Assembly: GCF_029227915.1 (NCBI RefSeq)
Contig: NC_079881.1
Location: 4,588,001 to 4,652,000, forward strand
Direction: 5' to 3'
DNA from: Hydractinia symbiolongicarpus
Lineage: Eukaryota > Cnidaria > Hydrozoa > Anthoathecata > Hydractiniidae
Length of the DNA: 64,000 nt
In this document: positions 24,361-35,934 of the stretch, piece by piece
Numbering within the stretch: position 1 is the first letter of the stretch
How the letters are laid out: every line of letters starts with the position of its first letter
The notes under the pieces: generated by a model
Databases searched by the model: none
What the model was told of the DNA's origin: nothing
The model's input: the letters and a program-made list of their open reading frames with translations, nothing else
Program-made: the position numbers and the translations under genes

Positions 24361-27300
24361 AATCTTGAAAATGATAGATTGCCCGAAGACCATCCCAGCC
24401 AAATAAGATTTAAATTTGGAGATAGTGAAGCAGTTCGTTCTATGAAAAGAGTGTTCTTACCTGTAATTATTGGCTCAAAAGAAGTTTATCTGGAGACAGA
24501 ATTGTCCCAAACGAAATTCCTTTGTTACTGAGTCAAATTTAAAATTTACCACTACAGGTCACTATTGCATTCCTTTCAACAACAATATAATAGAGATGGA
24601 TGGAAAGAGACACTTGTTACCCCAGGTTGCCTTTGTTTGTGCAAGTACAAAATCAAGAAAAAGTTAGATTATCAAACTTCATCGTCAATTTTGCCATCCA
24701 AGTGCTGAAAAATTAAAATCTCTCATCAAAGCATCTAATTCCTTCTTAAATGATTGAAGTGAAGTTATGAAAGTCATCGATGAAGTATCAAACTCTTGTG
24801 AAGTGTGCATCAAATACAGAAAACCAAGACCGCACCCTATTGTTGGCTTACCAATGTCATCAGAATTTCACGAGTGTGTGGCTCTTGATCTTGTGCAACT
24901 TTCGCAATCATTATGGTTTATCCATATCATAGATGTTTTACCGGATCTTTATCAGCAAAATTGACAAAGATGAAAGACAAAGATGTAGATACAGATATTA
25001 TTTTTGAAATTTGGTTAGCCCGATATGGTCAACCAAGGAAGTTTCTAGCTGATAAAGGTGGAGAATTTGTTAACAAAGTGTATGAAGAAATGTTTGAGCA
25101 GTTTAACATAGAGTTTTCAACAACTGCAGCTGAAAGTCCTTGGTCAAATGGACTATCTGAACGACACAATGGTATGATTAAGGAAATGCTGAATAAAATA
25201 TGAAGACAGAAAATGTACACACAATCGCGCACTATTCTGGGCTATAAGTGCAAAGAATTCTTTATCAAACAACAAGGGATTCTCACCGAGTCAACTTGTT
25301 TATGGTAAAAATCAGGACTATTCCTGCATCCTAACTGATCATTTGCCAGTTATGAATGACACAGTTTCAAGCAAAACCGTGGCCCATAACCTTGCTGTAA
25401 TGCAAGCATCACAAAGAGTCTTCGAGCATATTTGAAGAGCATTGAGGCATAATGTTCAGTGTTACAATGATGAGCGATATATTAATGGAGATAGAGTTTT
25501 CTATAAGAGAAAAGACAGTGAAAAATGGCATGGACCAGGCTCTGTAATTGGATATGAGAATAAGCAAAGTCCTTGTAAAACATGGTGGAAGTTACGTTAA
25601 AGTACACATGTGTCGCTTGCAGAAGTTGGACCAAGTTTTGCATTCACAAAAACCTTTACAAGAAACGGAAATGAGTACGGAAGTGACAACTACACAAGTG
25701 AACAATTGTATTCTGCTTGAATGTGATGATGTTTTTGGTGAATATGTTGGATCAGATGATTTTGACAGTAACAATACAGAAGAACCAGAAAATTAGAAAA
25801 CAACAAATTTACAAACAACAAAAGAAACAACATCAGACGGTGCCTCAATGAATGAAACAATAACACACAAGATGTCAACAAATGAAATCACAACCAATTG
25901 AAATGTTAGCAATTTGTCAACAGTCCAAGGAATACCAAAGTTAAAGACAAAAGTCATTTACAAGCTAACTCCCGACAGTGAATGGAAAAGGGGATTAGTC
26001 CATAGCAGACCAGCAAAAGTGAGCAGAAAAGGAAAAGAAGGCAGACAGCATGGTAGCTGTTTAAATGTCCAACATGAAGACACAAGTGAAATAAATTGGT
26101 TAGATTTCAAAAGATGTGTAACTGGCACCCTGTTGTTGGGACAAACGAAACTGAAGACATACTATTTTCGACTAAAGCAACTGTTACAGATGAGGTCCTA
26201 AATGCAAAGTATAAAGAATTACCCAATTGGGAAGACAACAAAGTTTTCTCCACCATAGAAGATAAGGGTCAACTGCAATAACCACAAGATGGGTGGTCAG
26301 AACAAAGAATATAGAGGGATACAAAACAGTTAAAGCTCATTTGGTCATAAGAGGTTTCAAAGAAAAAGAGGACTCCCCAACTTTTCAAAAGAAATTCTTC
26401 GCATTGTACTTACAATGTTAGCAACCTTTGAATGGGAATATCACATCTTAGATGTCAAGACAGCATTTCTTCAAGGCAACCAGTTTGACAGAGAGGTTAT
26501 CATAAAGCCCGCAAAGGAAGCAAATACAACAGGTGTGTTTTGGAAACTAAATAAAGTTGTATACAGCCTTGCTGGTGCTTCAAGAGCTTGGTATATATAC
26601 ATGTGAAGGAAGAGCTAATTGGCTTGGGGTTGAGAATTCTTTATTTGATGAAGCATTATTTTATTGGATTTAAGACGACTGCTGCAAAGGACTAATTGTA
26701 ATACATGTTGATGATTTTCTATGGGGAGGATCCCATGATTTTTAAGTGAAGGTCATTTCGCCTATCAGAGAAACTTTTCTCATTGGATCTGAAGATTACT
26801 CCAATTTCAAATATGTTGGTGTCAATATACAACAATCTAATGGCCACCAAAAGAACTATGTGGTAGGTATGGAACTGGTGAAGAACAATCAAAGTTCCGC
26901 TGCATATGTGGGCAACTAAACTTGATGTCATTGCAATCAAGGCCTGAAATTTCATTTGATGTGTGCCAGCTAAGCACAAAACTAAACTGTGCAGTAGTTG
27001 ATAATGTCATGAGAGCCAATAGTGGTAAAGAAGTTGAAATTGGATTAAGCTTCCATTACAACTGATTTTATACTTTGATGCTTCATTTGGGAAGCTTCAA
27101 GATGGCAGCTCTCAAAGTGGAATTTTCATTTTCCTGAAAGGTGTTGAGAATCTTATAGCACATATCACATGGCAGTCTGAAAAGATTAGGAGAGTTGCGC
27201 GTAGCACTCTTGCTTCTGAGACACTAGCTCTTGTTAATGGTATTGATACATGCATATGGGTGAAGAATGGGATAAATGAAGTGTTGAATACTAATCTAGA

Positions 27301-27483
27301 AGGCATTTTATGTCATACAGATAACAAATCATTGTTCGAATCTGCCCATTCAACAAATTCTATGGAAGACAAATGGTTAAGGGTTGATATGGCTTCCCTT
27401 AGACAGAGTATCAATCAGAAAGAGATTGAATTGAAGTGGATTTCTACCAAACATCAGATAGCAGACGTGTTAATAAAACAATA
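24361..27483 (+). mobile_element. Decayed Ty1/copia-type retrotransposon (PR-INT-RT-RH)
   Basis: Plus-strand pol remnants broken by many stops and frameshifts. In order: a protease-like region (FKFGDSEAVRSMKRVFLPV, TTTGHYCIPF), a GAG-preintegrase/H2C2 region (HRQFCHPSAEKLKSL, CEVCIKYRKP), the integrase core (FLADKGGEF, AESPWSNGLSERHNG), RT start (RWVVRTKN, KAHLVIRGF, DVKTAFLQG), the polymerase motif HVDDFLWGG near 26703, and RNase H (FDASFGKLQDGS, ASETLALVNG, CHTDNKSLFES, KHQIADVLIKQ). Integrase before RT marks the copia superfamily. No gag and no LTR pair were recognised, so the copy is truncated and dead. Confidence 0.88.
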
Positions 27484-30117
27484 ATAACGAAAATAATTTT
27501 ATAATGAAATGATTTGAAACGAATCAGAAAATAAAGAAACAATTTCCAGGTGATTTGAAACGATTTTATGACAAAAATGTCATACATACTGAGAATGGTT
27601 GTATCATAAACAAACTTTGAAAATGTTGCTTTACAATTTGCTCAATGTTTGGTAAGGTGTGCAAGTCGTAGGAAGAAAACTATAAACTTTATTTATGAAG
27701 TCACCTCCACTCACCTTTATGTATATTTTGATAATCTTCATCTATAATAGTCTACTTTGTCTGTCTGTGGCATTTACAAAATGGATTATATTTTCTGCAA
27801 GTTCTTAAGTCTAGAAAACATCATCTATAAAACTGTTCTGTAATTTACCGAACTAGAATGTTAAAAAAATATTGGATGTCAGTTATTTTTACAGTGCGGG
27901 TAACTAGGAAACACCTGGGACCAAAATGGGACTAATTTTATAAAACTTGGCTAAGCACAGGTTGACAACGTCATCAAAAAACATTTAAACCCTAATATTT
28001 CTTGAACTATTCATTGAAAGCACATTATCCTATACATTTTCTTGGTCAGCATTTCTAGCTCTACACAATCAAGGCAACAGATAGACAATTTCTAAAAAAA
28101 ACGTTTTTGCACTTTGGTGTCTCTGCTGATGTCAGCAAAATGTTTAAGTCTTTATACCTCCCCAACTGTTTGTGAAAGCATGTGATCAAATATATTATTT
28201 TTGTCAGAATTTCAAGCTTTTTACAATACATAGAACAATTAAACAAATTAAAAAAAATTGTGTATCGACATGACATCATAAAAAATGACGAATCTTTTGC
28301 ATTCTTTCTGTGCTCAAGTGTAATTTTCAACATGCCTTATTAACCAGTCTTTTATTAATATAAAAACTGTGTGTGTCCACCTGTAAAAGGCAAAGTAGAT
28401 GTTCTTTTTCCTTTTATGTAGCCGAAAGATGATCAAATGCTAATTTTGCTGACGTTACCACACGGCGTTAATAACACTAATGTAACATCAATGTCTTAAT
28501 TCAAATTGATAAAGCCATTACAATGCAGTTTTAATTTTGAGACTAAATAACTTGGAAACAAGTTGTGACATCAGTCATTTTTTATAGTGTGAACGAGAGA
28601 CAACCTAAGACTGGATAAATTTTCCGTTTGTAATCAAGTTTTGTGACCTATAAATCCGTTATTCTGCCAGAATTTTTTTATCTTTCCAATACTCAAAAAA
28701 ACCTTTCCGGCTCTTCCGCCGTTTCCCAAACGCCGTCCTTTTAGCACCAAGTCAGTCCTTAAAAATATAACGTTTGCATTGAAATAATTTAACTAGAGCT
28801 CTCAGTTTTAGCATGTCATATTTTAACCATCTTCTAAATGTTGATTGCCTCTCACATCACTTAATCGAAGAATTTAACAGCGAAAAAACACAAAATGCTC
28901 TGTAATGGAGTTAAATCACAAAGCATTGGCACATTTCACACCTTTCTACTTTTTTACTTAAGTTAGCTAAACCTTCAAGTTAGGGTAAAAACCCACATTT
29001 TCCTTATTTGAGCTCTAACAGGTTTATTAAAAGAATTATTATATTTACAAAGCTTTGCAAGGGTTATGTTAGTTTTCAACATTTAGCAAAAAAGATTACC
29101 ACAAAAAAGATGGGAGGTTGAATGCTATAGCTAGCTATTTTACTTATAAAAATGCTAGCCAGTCTACAATTTATACTTCCCTGTATATTCTCTTTCTGTA
29201 TCTACAATTTAAGGAACTAAAGTTGAATCTCAATCTTTAATATGTTTAACAGCTCTCCTGACTTCTGTCTTCTTTTTCCTGAATGTATTTGTTTTCGGAA
29301 CCAAACATTGCTTCACGGCAGCCATATTAGAATTTCTGGTCTCACGAACCAAGGCAATGTACATAGGTTTTATCCACCACATTCGCCGTAGCTCGTGCGT
29401 CTTTGGTCATTATCTTTAACATTTGTCAAGTCATAATTAACTAAATATGGTAAGACTAAATCCTTTTATGGCCTTAGTACTAATGTATGAAACCCAGAGA
29501 TTTTCAAAACAAAATATATCTTAGGGTTTGCACTAAATCATGGACTAGTAGTGGCCATCTTGTGTGTTTAGGTAATATATTTTGCATTTCAATATTTAAA
29601 CTGCACATTTTTGATTTTCTACTCAAAAAATTAAGTAGCATGAAGTTAATAACTTCATGCTAGCTAATTTTTGAAGTCTTAAAAACACTAGCTTTCACTT
29701 AGTGAAAGTTTTCTTTCTTAACTTTTTTCCCACCATTATTTAGTACTACATTTTCTCAAATTAGGCAGCTGGTTAGGAAAAAGAGTTAGCTATTGTGACC
29801 TTGCTACGGCTGCACAGAAAAGCCATGCCTGAAATTTTCATTGTTTCACCACCATCAATTAGATGAGTTGCAATGTTACAAAATTCCATATATGTGCGCG
29901 CATCCTGACTGGCAAGAAATTAAGGACCGCATAGCCAAATTGAACAAATTGGAATTTTTCTTAACTATTATTTTCTCTGTTTAAGTGCAGACATACCAAT
30001 TTGAGCATCAGTTTTTTTTACAATACACCTATGATAATTTAATTGTACATGATGTGTTTCTATGCTCTCCATCGTGTTACAAAATCAGAAGAAAGGAGGT
30101 AAAAAACATGTTTTTTA
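27484..30117. other. Gene-free AT-rich stretch
   Basis: No coding exon or RNA gene was recognised. The only clear structure is the palindrome at 29636-29662. The stretch is likely old repeat sequence. Confidence 0.45.
29625..29673. repeat. Palindrome, 13-bp core stem
   Basis: The core TAGCATGAAGTTA is followed by one base and its exact complement (29636-29662). Imperfect outer pairing (AAAAATTA with TAATTTTT) extends it. A second small inverted repeat, CTTTCACT/AGTGAAAG, follows near 29692-29708. Confidence 0.85.
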
Positions 30118-30234
30118 AGAGTTTGTTAGAGACGAAAGTGTGTTCTCCAGTTATTTAACTTTCTTCGTATCAATTCCTTCGTATTGATTCCTTTCAAATT
30201 TTCAGGAAAGAACGTGTTTTCTCCTTAATAAACT
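30118..30234. mobile_element. MITE-like repeat, copy A
   Basis: About 117 bp bounded by AGAGTTTGTTA and TAATAAACT, weak inverted ends. The segment TTAGAGACGAAAGTGTGTTC and the flanking motifs recur, inverted and diverged, at 57492-57673. The two are copies of one dispersed family. Confidence 0.6.
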
Positions 30235-30523
30235 AAATAAGACAAATGTCTTAAAAGTTGCGCTAATTATGCGGAATTATGACATCATGAGTTAGCATTG
30301 AGCGAAATTATGGTAACTAAATATTGAAATTTATGTAGAATGTTCAAAATGTGTCAAAGTGAACGGCCAAAAAATATTTTAAACTCTCTATGTCACACCC
30401 TCACAGAGCATACACATGACATCTTGAATAATCAATGAGTCTTCTTAGTTCAAATTCAGAAGAACCAATTAAAACTTTAAAAAAAATATTCAAATTCTTA
30501 GACAACTTTTAAAGGTCTTTCAT

Positions 30524-30810
30524 ATGCAATTAACTTTATTTTTCACAAGAGGTAACCTAAACATTAAACATGGTGCTCCCCAAGGCTCGGTTCTTGGATC
30601 TTTATTATTTTTACTTTATAGTCTTAGTGATGCAATCATCTATTCTAAAGTCTTCCATTTTGCTGACAACACGAGTCAGCTATGTTCAAACTATAGTCTT
30701 AAAAAAATCCATTGCAAGGTCTGTCAGTGGCATTATTCTGATAACGTACATGCATAGATCAAAAGTCAAAGCACTTTTTTTGACTGGGTGCAAAATGTTG
30801 TTTTATTAAA
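30524..30810 (+). mobile_element. LINE reverse transcriptase fragment
   Basis: A short plus-strand remnant encodes LNIKHGAPQGSVLGSLLFLL and, in frame, FADNTSQLCSNYSLKKI. These are the PQGSVLGP and YADDT boxes of a CR1/L2/jockey-like RT. The second Asp of the catalytic box is Asn here, and an expected stretch between the boxes is shortened. Dead fragment. Confidence 0.8.
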
Positions 30811-32811
30811 ACCAGTCTTTCTCAAAATAGCAAAACTCAATAAATTGTCAATGTTACACTCAAAAAGTGAGACATGTGGGAAGCATTTAAATCAGCCCAT
30901 TTCCTATCAATCATGCTTGGCTGGTGTACAGCAATTTGGCTCAAATAGGAGATGGAACACCAGTTGAAACTATATGCCATAAAGCAGTCTGGTCCATTGT
31001 AAGTGTAACAAGGGCTGTGGGAGGATTAGATGCATGCTCCAAAACTAAATTCACAATAAAAAAATCTTCCCATAAGCTAATTTAAAAAACAATTACATTA
31101 GCTATACATATCTTACCAAAAGTTTTCAGTAAAAGAAAGTGGAAATGAGTTATCTTCAATGAAACAAAAAACACTTAATTTACGAATATATTTCAACATT
31201 ATCATTCATGATGCAATAAAGTTGATGACTTCATCAAAATTTTGTTGTCAAATTTTATATAATATGTCTGATCAAGAGCTATGTTCATGTAAAATTTTAT
31301 GTCTATGTAAAATTTCATGTCCGTAGCTCTTTTTTTTTCTCAAGATTTATAGGGAGGGAGGCTTGGCATTGGTCCAATCAGTTTTTCAAAAGTCATAATC
31401 TTTGTTATATCTATATATAGTTGACGTTATACACATATCACTTTGCCAGGCAACTGTTTGTCATTAAACAATACATATTTTCATAAATCTGTCATATATT
31501 AGGAAAGAGGTTATAGCCTAGGAAAAGTACCTTCACCTCATTGACACCTCTGGTCATTGGTATTGCACCAGTCAACACGAAAGAATTATAAACAACAAAA
31601 GATGTGTGGAGCAAGATAATAAAATGAGCATTTTGGTGATGTCGTCATCAAATTCGGTGACATATAGAAAAAGAAGCACTAACTTTGAAGCACTAACCTT
31701 TTTTAGTAAAAAAAAATTTTTTCAGAATTTTACTCAACATAAAAAAGTGTTGCCATAATTCCAAAAAAAAAATCTTTTTGGAAAATAAAGCTAAATAAAA
31801 GTTGGGAAAAACACATAAGAAGTTATTAAAAAAGTGTAAGAGACCTGCGCACGAATAAGGTTAAAGGGACTACGAAAAGTTCAATCCCTGCAATTTCCAA
31901 AAAAATGGGTGTCATAAACGGACAAACAAAAAGGTCAAGGTGCAAGAAATTATACACACTTTAGAACCCCATAGATGTCTAGACAACCTGTTTATAAATA
32001 ATTAATTTGCTATAATGAATTTGATACTTTTTTTTTATTTTTTGTTTCTAAAAAATGAAAATTTTCCTTCAGTATTCTTTTTGGCTGTAAAATAGGCTAC
32101 GGTCTGTAAAGTGAAATAAATATCAGTAAATTGAAAATTTGTTTAAAGAGGGAACAGAGACAACACAAGGAGCTGTATTTGTTATGCTTATGTTACTAGC
32201 TTCAAAAAGAAAAGTCTAATACCTCTAAAAAGATTTAAAAGTCGTTGTTGTTCCTTAGACCGGCTTTATATACAATAAACTTAAATATTTTGAAGCATTT
32301 AGCAAGCTATAGCTAGTTTAAAAGATTCGAAGTTTTTTTTTTAAAAAGTTTGAGTTAAAAGCAAGTTAAGTACTTATATCGAATAAATCATGGATATCCA
32401 ATATATGTAGGGAACTTTACAGTCATTTTCAGTTATACTTGGATGCCCAATATGAGATTTAAAAAGATTTAAGTTGTTGGTTTTGTCCTCAATGATCATA
32501 AAACTTTCCCACCAACTCTACTTTTGTGTAAGTTGCCAGTGATCAAAAACTATTCACCATTAGCTTGACTTTCGTGTATAAGTCACCAAAGTCGAAAGCC
32601 GTTTCGTAGCCCCTTAAAGTAAAAGCTGCTGCATTTTTAACACATGCTGACCTAGAATATGAAATGACTGGTAATATGACTAGCACAACCAATGGGAAAT
32701 TAGTCCTAGAAACACCACTGAAAGCCCCAGCAGCAATTTATAGAGTATTTTGATTACCCTTTATGTATGTATAGTGTATGTTAATTTAGGTGGTGCAACA
32801 ACTTGAGGAGC
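30811..32811. other. Gene-free region upstream of the RING gene
   Basis: AT-rich, with no recognisable exon. It should include the promoter and 5' UTR of the downstream RING gene. A possible 3' splice site (TTAATTTAG) ends at 32789, just before the start codon, so a 5' UTR intron is possible. Confidence 0.4.
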
Positions 32812-34505
32812 ATGGGTTGGGATATTGACAGATTTCCAGAAGGGGAGGTGAATTTGGAGCTGATTTGTTGCATTTGTACTTGTATATTAGAAGATCCTGT
32901 AGAGTCACCATGCCGCCACGTGTTTTGTTCACAATGTATTAAAACATGGTTATCCAATCAAAAATCGTGTCCGCATTGTCGCGCTGCGGTTCATAAAAGA
33001 GACCTTCAATCAGTGGTGCCACTTTTAAAAAACATTATCAGTAAACAACGTATTTTTTGCGATAACAAAGAAAGAGGCTGTACTGAGATCGTTCCTCTGG
33101 AAAGTTTGGTAAGCCATGTTGCAGTGTGTCAACATGGATTAGTATCCTGTTCAAATGATGGTTGTCACACAAAAATTATGAGAAAAGACTTAAAAGCACA
33201 TTCAGAAGTCTGTTTGAAACGTACAGTACTGTGCGAAGACGGCTGCGATATGTTTCTGAAACTTGGGGAACGAAATAACCACAATTGTGTGCAAGCTCTA
33301 CGGGCTCATTTTCAAGGTATGCTACCATAATGTTAAATTCTTACATGTGCAGAGAGAAATTTTATTTCTTTGAATAAACGTAAGGTTATGACAAGGGTGA
33401 GATCTTTTTAAAATCGTAAAGATTAATGTTAGTTATTAAAAATTGGTTGTGTTTGTCAAACTTCAAAAGGCATACACCAAGCAGTAGTTTTTTTGACATT
33501 GTCTTGCAAACATTAACGCCGCTTAAGTTAGATATAAGTTTGTTGTTGTTATTGTTGTTTTTATTGTTATTGTTGGTGTTATTGTTGTTGTTATTGCTGC
33601 TGTTGTTGGTTTAGTTGTTGTTGTTGTTGTTTCTCTTATGATTGATTTTTATATTTACGGAGATGCTTTTATTCACAGTATTTACATATCATAGAATAAT
33701 TTACCAGATTAGTGTCTAAACTGTTTTATTTACACAATACTTATTTGATACGTATTTTCGTTTAGATGTTCAGAATGAAATGTTAACCAGAATCTCCAAG
33801 TTGGAAGAGCTGGTCAATGTTTTAGTTTCCAAGAACGGCGTGAATCCCCCACGAAGTTTATCAAGATCAAACAACTTGGCAGCCCAAGAAACGTACAACT
33901 GCGTTCCATATCGCATCCCTTCTCCGCACCGTTCCTACGAAAGTCGGCCTCCTCCATATACGGTGTTTCCCGACGAGGACGTAAGTGCGACCATAAATTT
34001 GACTGGTTACTCTATTGAAAACCACGAGTTTTCTGATTCAGTTGAATCAGTTGAGTCGGATAACGTTGTGAGTGATGCGTTACCACGAGTTGCTCGTCCC
34101 CAACGAGATTCTTCAAACGAAAGGGAAATGTCGCCAGTGTACGATCACTTGGACAGAAACAATCGTTCTCATTTTCACGTCAGTAGAGAAGAACGCCGGC
34201 GTGACGTACATCGAGAGCGACAGCGCTCTCGTTCGCCACATTCACGAAGACCTTTAGATACAACTTACACGCGAAATCGTGTAAGCAATAGTTATCGTGT
34301 TGAGCGAGAAAATCGAGACAACCGAGATAATCGGATTGAGCGTCAAAACAGAACATACGATTATAACGAACGACAAAACAGACGTCAGACAGACGGCAGC
34401 CACAACGGCCAAGACGAACAACCTTTAGTTTTGAGGATCGGTGTGTCGCAAACAGTGTCGGATAGTTCCAGTTCTTCTTCGTCTTCAGATACTGACACAG
34501 ATTAG
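32812..34505 (+). CDS. RING plus TRAF-type zinc finger E3 ligase with Arg/Ser-rich tail, 2 exons, about 414 aa
   Basis: Predicted ubiquitin E3 ligase. Exon 1 is 32812-33316; exon 2 is 33766-34505; the intron is GT-AG and the phase joins to DVQNEM. The start MGWDIDRF matches the family pattern MGxDxxRF, so this ATG is preferred. A C3HC4 RING lies at residues 19-56 (C19, C22, C34, H36, C39, C42, C53, C56), followed by TRAF-type Cys/His fingers to about residue 165, ending QALRAHF. The N-terminus resembles PDZRN3/4 most, then NRDP1 (RNF41). A short coiled coil (MLTRISKLEELVNVL) follows. The rest is disordered, rich in Arg, Ser and Asn, and ends in a Ser/Asp run. No PDZ domain and no NRDP1 substrate domain are present. 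The substrate is unknown. Confidence 0.88.
33535..33640. repeat. (TTG)n-type imperfect microsatellite in the intron
   Basis: Imperfect TTG/TTA/CTG trinucleotide repeats lie inside the single intron of the RING gene. An apparent Leu-rich frame across it is an artefact of the repeat. Confidence 0.9.
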
Positions 34506-35934
34506 ATTTGATAAAACAGGCATTTTTGACGAAACACATTTTAAAAGCGCGTTTCAGCCTGTTCAATAATTCGTTCAAGTGATTCTCGAAAAGAATTGTG
34601 TTGTTTGTTTCTTTTTGTTTATAAGTACGAAATATTTTGCTATGTTTATTTAAGTTGTGGATGTTTAGTGTTTATATTTTGTATATAGGAAAGAGAGAAA
34701 AATATTTTTTGGTAAAAAAATTGCTTCTGACTTGCGATAAAGATTCTATGTAAATAGAATGTGTCGGGTCTTATATAATACTAGTCGTTAGCCCGTGGAA
34801 AAATCCACGAGTTCGCCCGTCGCAGCTAAGCTACCATTTTGCGTGACAGACAGACGCACGGACGGACAGACGTATACGGGCATTATGATATAGATAAAAC
34901 TTGTTCGTTCGTTCCCCATGTAGATGTACCTTTATAATGCAGTAACCTGAAGATTAGGTTCATTGCACTAATCACTGCCCGAGTAAAGTAAAATCCCAGT
35001 TGAAGCTTTAATATAAACCCAAGTTATCATTTTTACAAATTCCTTTCATTCGGATGCAAACGTTACCATGAGGTAGATACCGTTGACATACCATGATGGA
35101 AGTGTGTGTATAATAACATTTGCACGAAATTCGTTTGTAGACAGTCGGAATATTAAAATTAATATGTACGTAGTAACGCTTCAAAGCCGTACTCAACCTG
35201 GACTGTTTGCAGCGCAGTAACACTTAATGCAGAGTAAATTATAGAAAAATCTTTTATTCTAAAAGTCAGCAAGACTTGGAACCCAGAATCTAACTCAAAC
35301 TCAGGCCTCGTTGGGGTTTCTCCGTGAATATCACTTACTTTTCAGAAACCTCAAAGAATCGCTGGAAATTTTTAAAAAGATCACGCTATCTTGGCTATTG
35401 TTTTATTTCTTCACACCGCTGAGATATTAACCTGCTTTTCGGACGTAACATTTTTTCAACACTAAAAAGTAAAAAATCCCAAACGCAACTGTATCTAGAG
35501 CCTGCACGGTCGTTAACGGGTTAAGTTTAGGTTTAATTGCAAGGTCTTTCAAGATCACCCAATTCAGTGTGCAGGTGATGTGTGCCGTATAGATTTGGTC
35601 TGAAATTCATGTCGCGAAAAGGTCAACATCTTTGTCTTAGCTAATCCGCCTCATTGTGCATCTTAAATATCCCTTACCATTACACATGCGCAACACCCTT
35701 GTTGTCCTGTCCATATGAATTTTTCTATGTAGAGACGTTATCATGGGGAGGCCAACATCGTTGCCCCCACAAAGTTTATCATAAGAGAGCCTTGGAATGG
35801 TGTTGATAAATTCTCTTTCCAGTTAGAAAGGAAAAAGATAGTAGCCTAAATGCGATTGTGCATTAGGAGTCATGACAACAAATATATCACATAATCATGT
35901 AGCATAATTTGACGTCAAATGAGAACATATATAT
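34506..35934. other. Intergenic region between the RING gene and the candidate AKAP gene
   Basis: Contains the 3' end of the RING gene, a Helitron-like copy (34781-34894) and the presumed promoter of the next gene. No further gene was recognised. Confidence 0.5.
34781..34894 (-). mobile_element. Non-autonomous Helitron-like element, copy 2
   Basis: Inverted relative of 18042-18168. Read on minus it starts ATCTATATCATAATG, carries the GTCTGTCTGTCACG block and the GGTAGCTTAGCTGCG block, and ends in the hairpin CGTGGATTTTTCCACGG, then 12 nt ending CTAG before T. This is the textbook Helitron 3' layout (hairpin, short gap, CTRR, T). Confidence 0.7.

Noticed and set aside
32803-32811. Upstream start at 32803 for the RING gene
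   Set aside because: That codon is TTG; the ATG at 32812 gives the family start MGWDIDRF.
33426-33614. Leu-rich 62-codon frame in the RING gene intron
   Set aside because: Produced by the TTG microsatellite; it lies between consensus splice sites.
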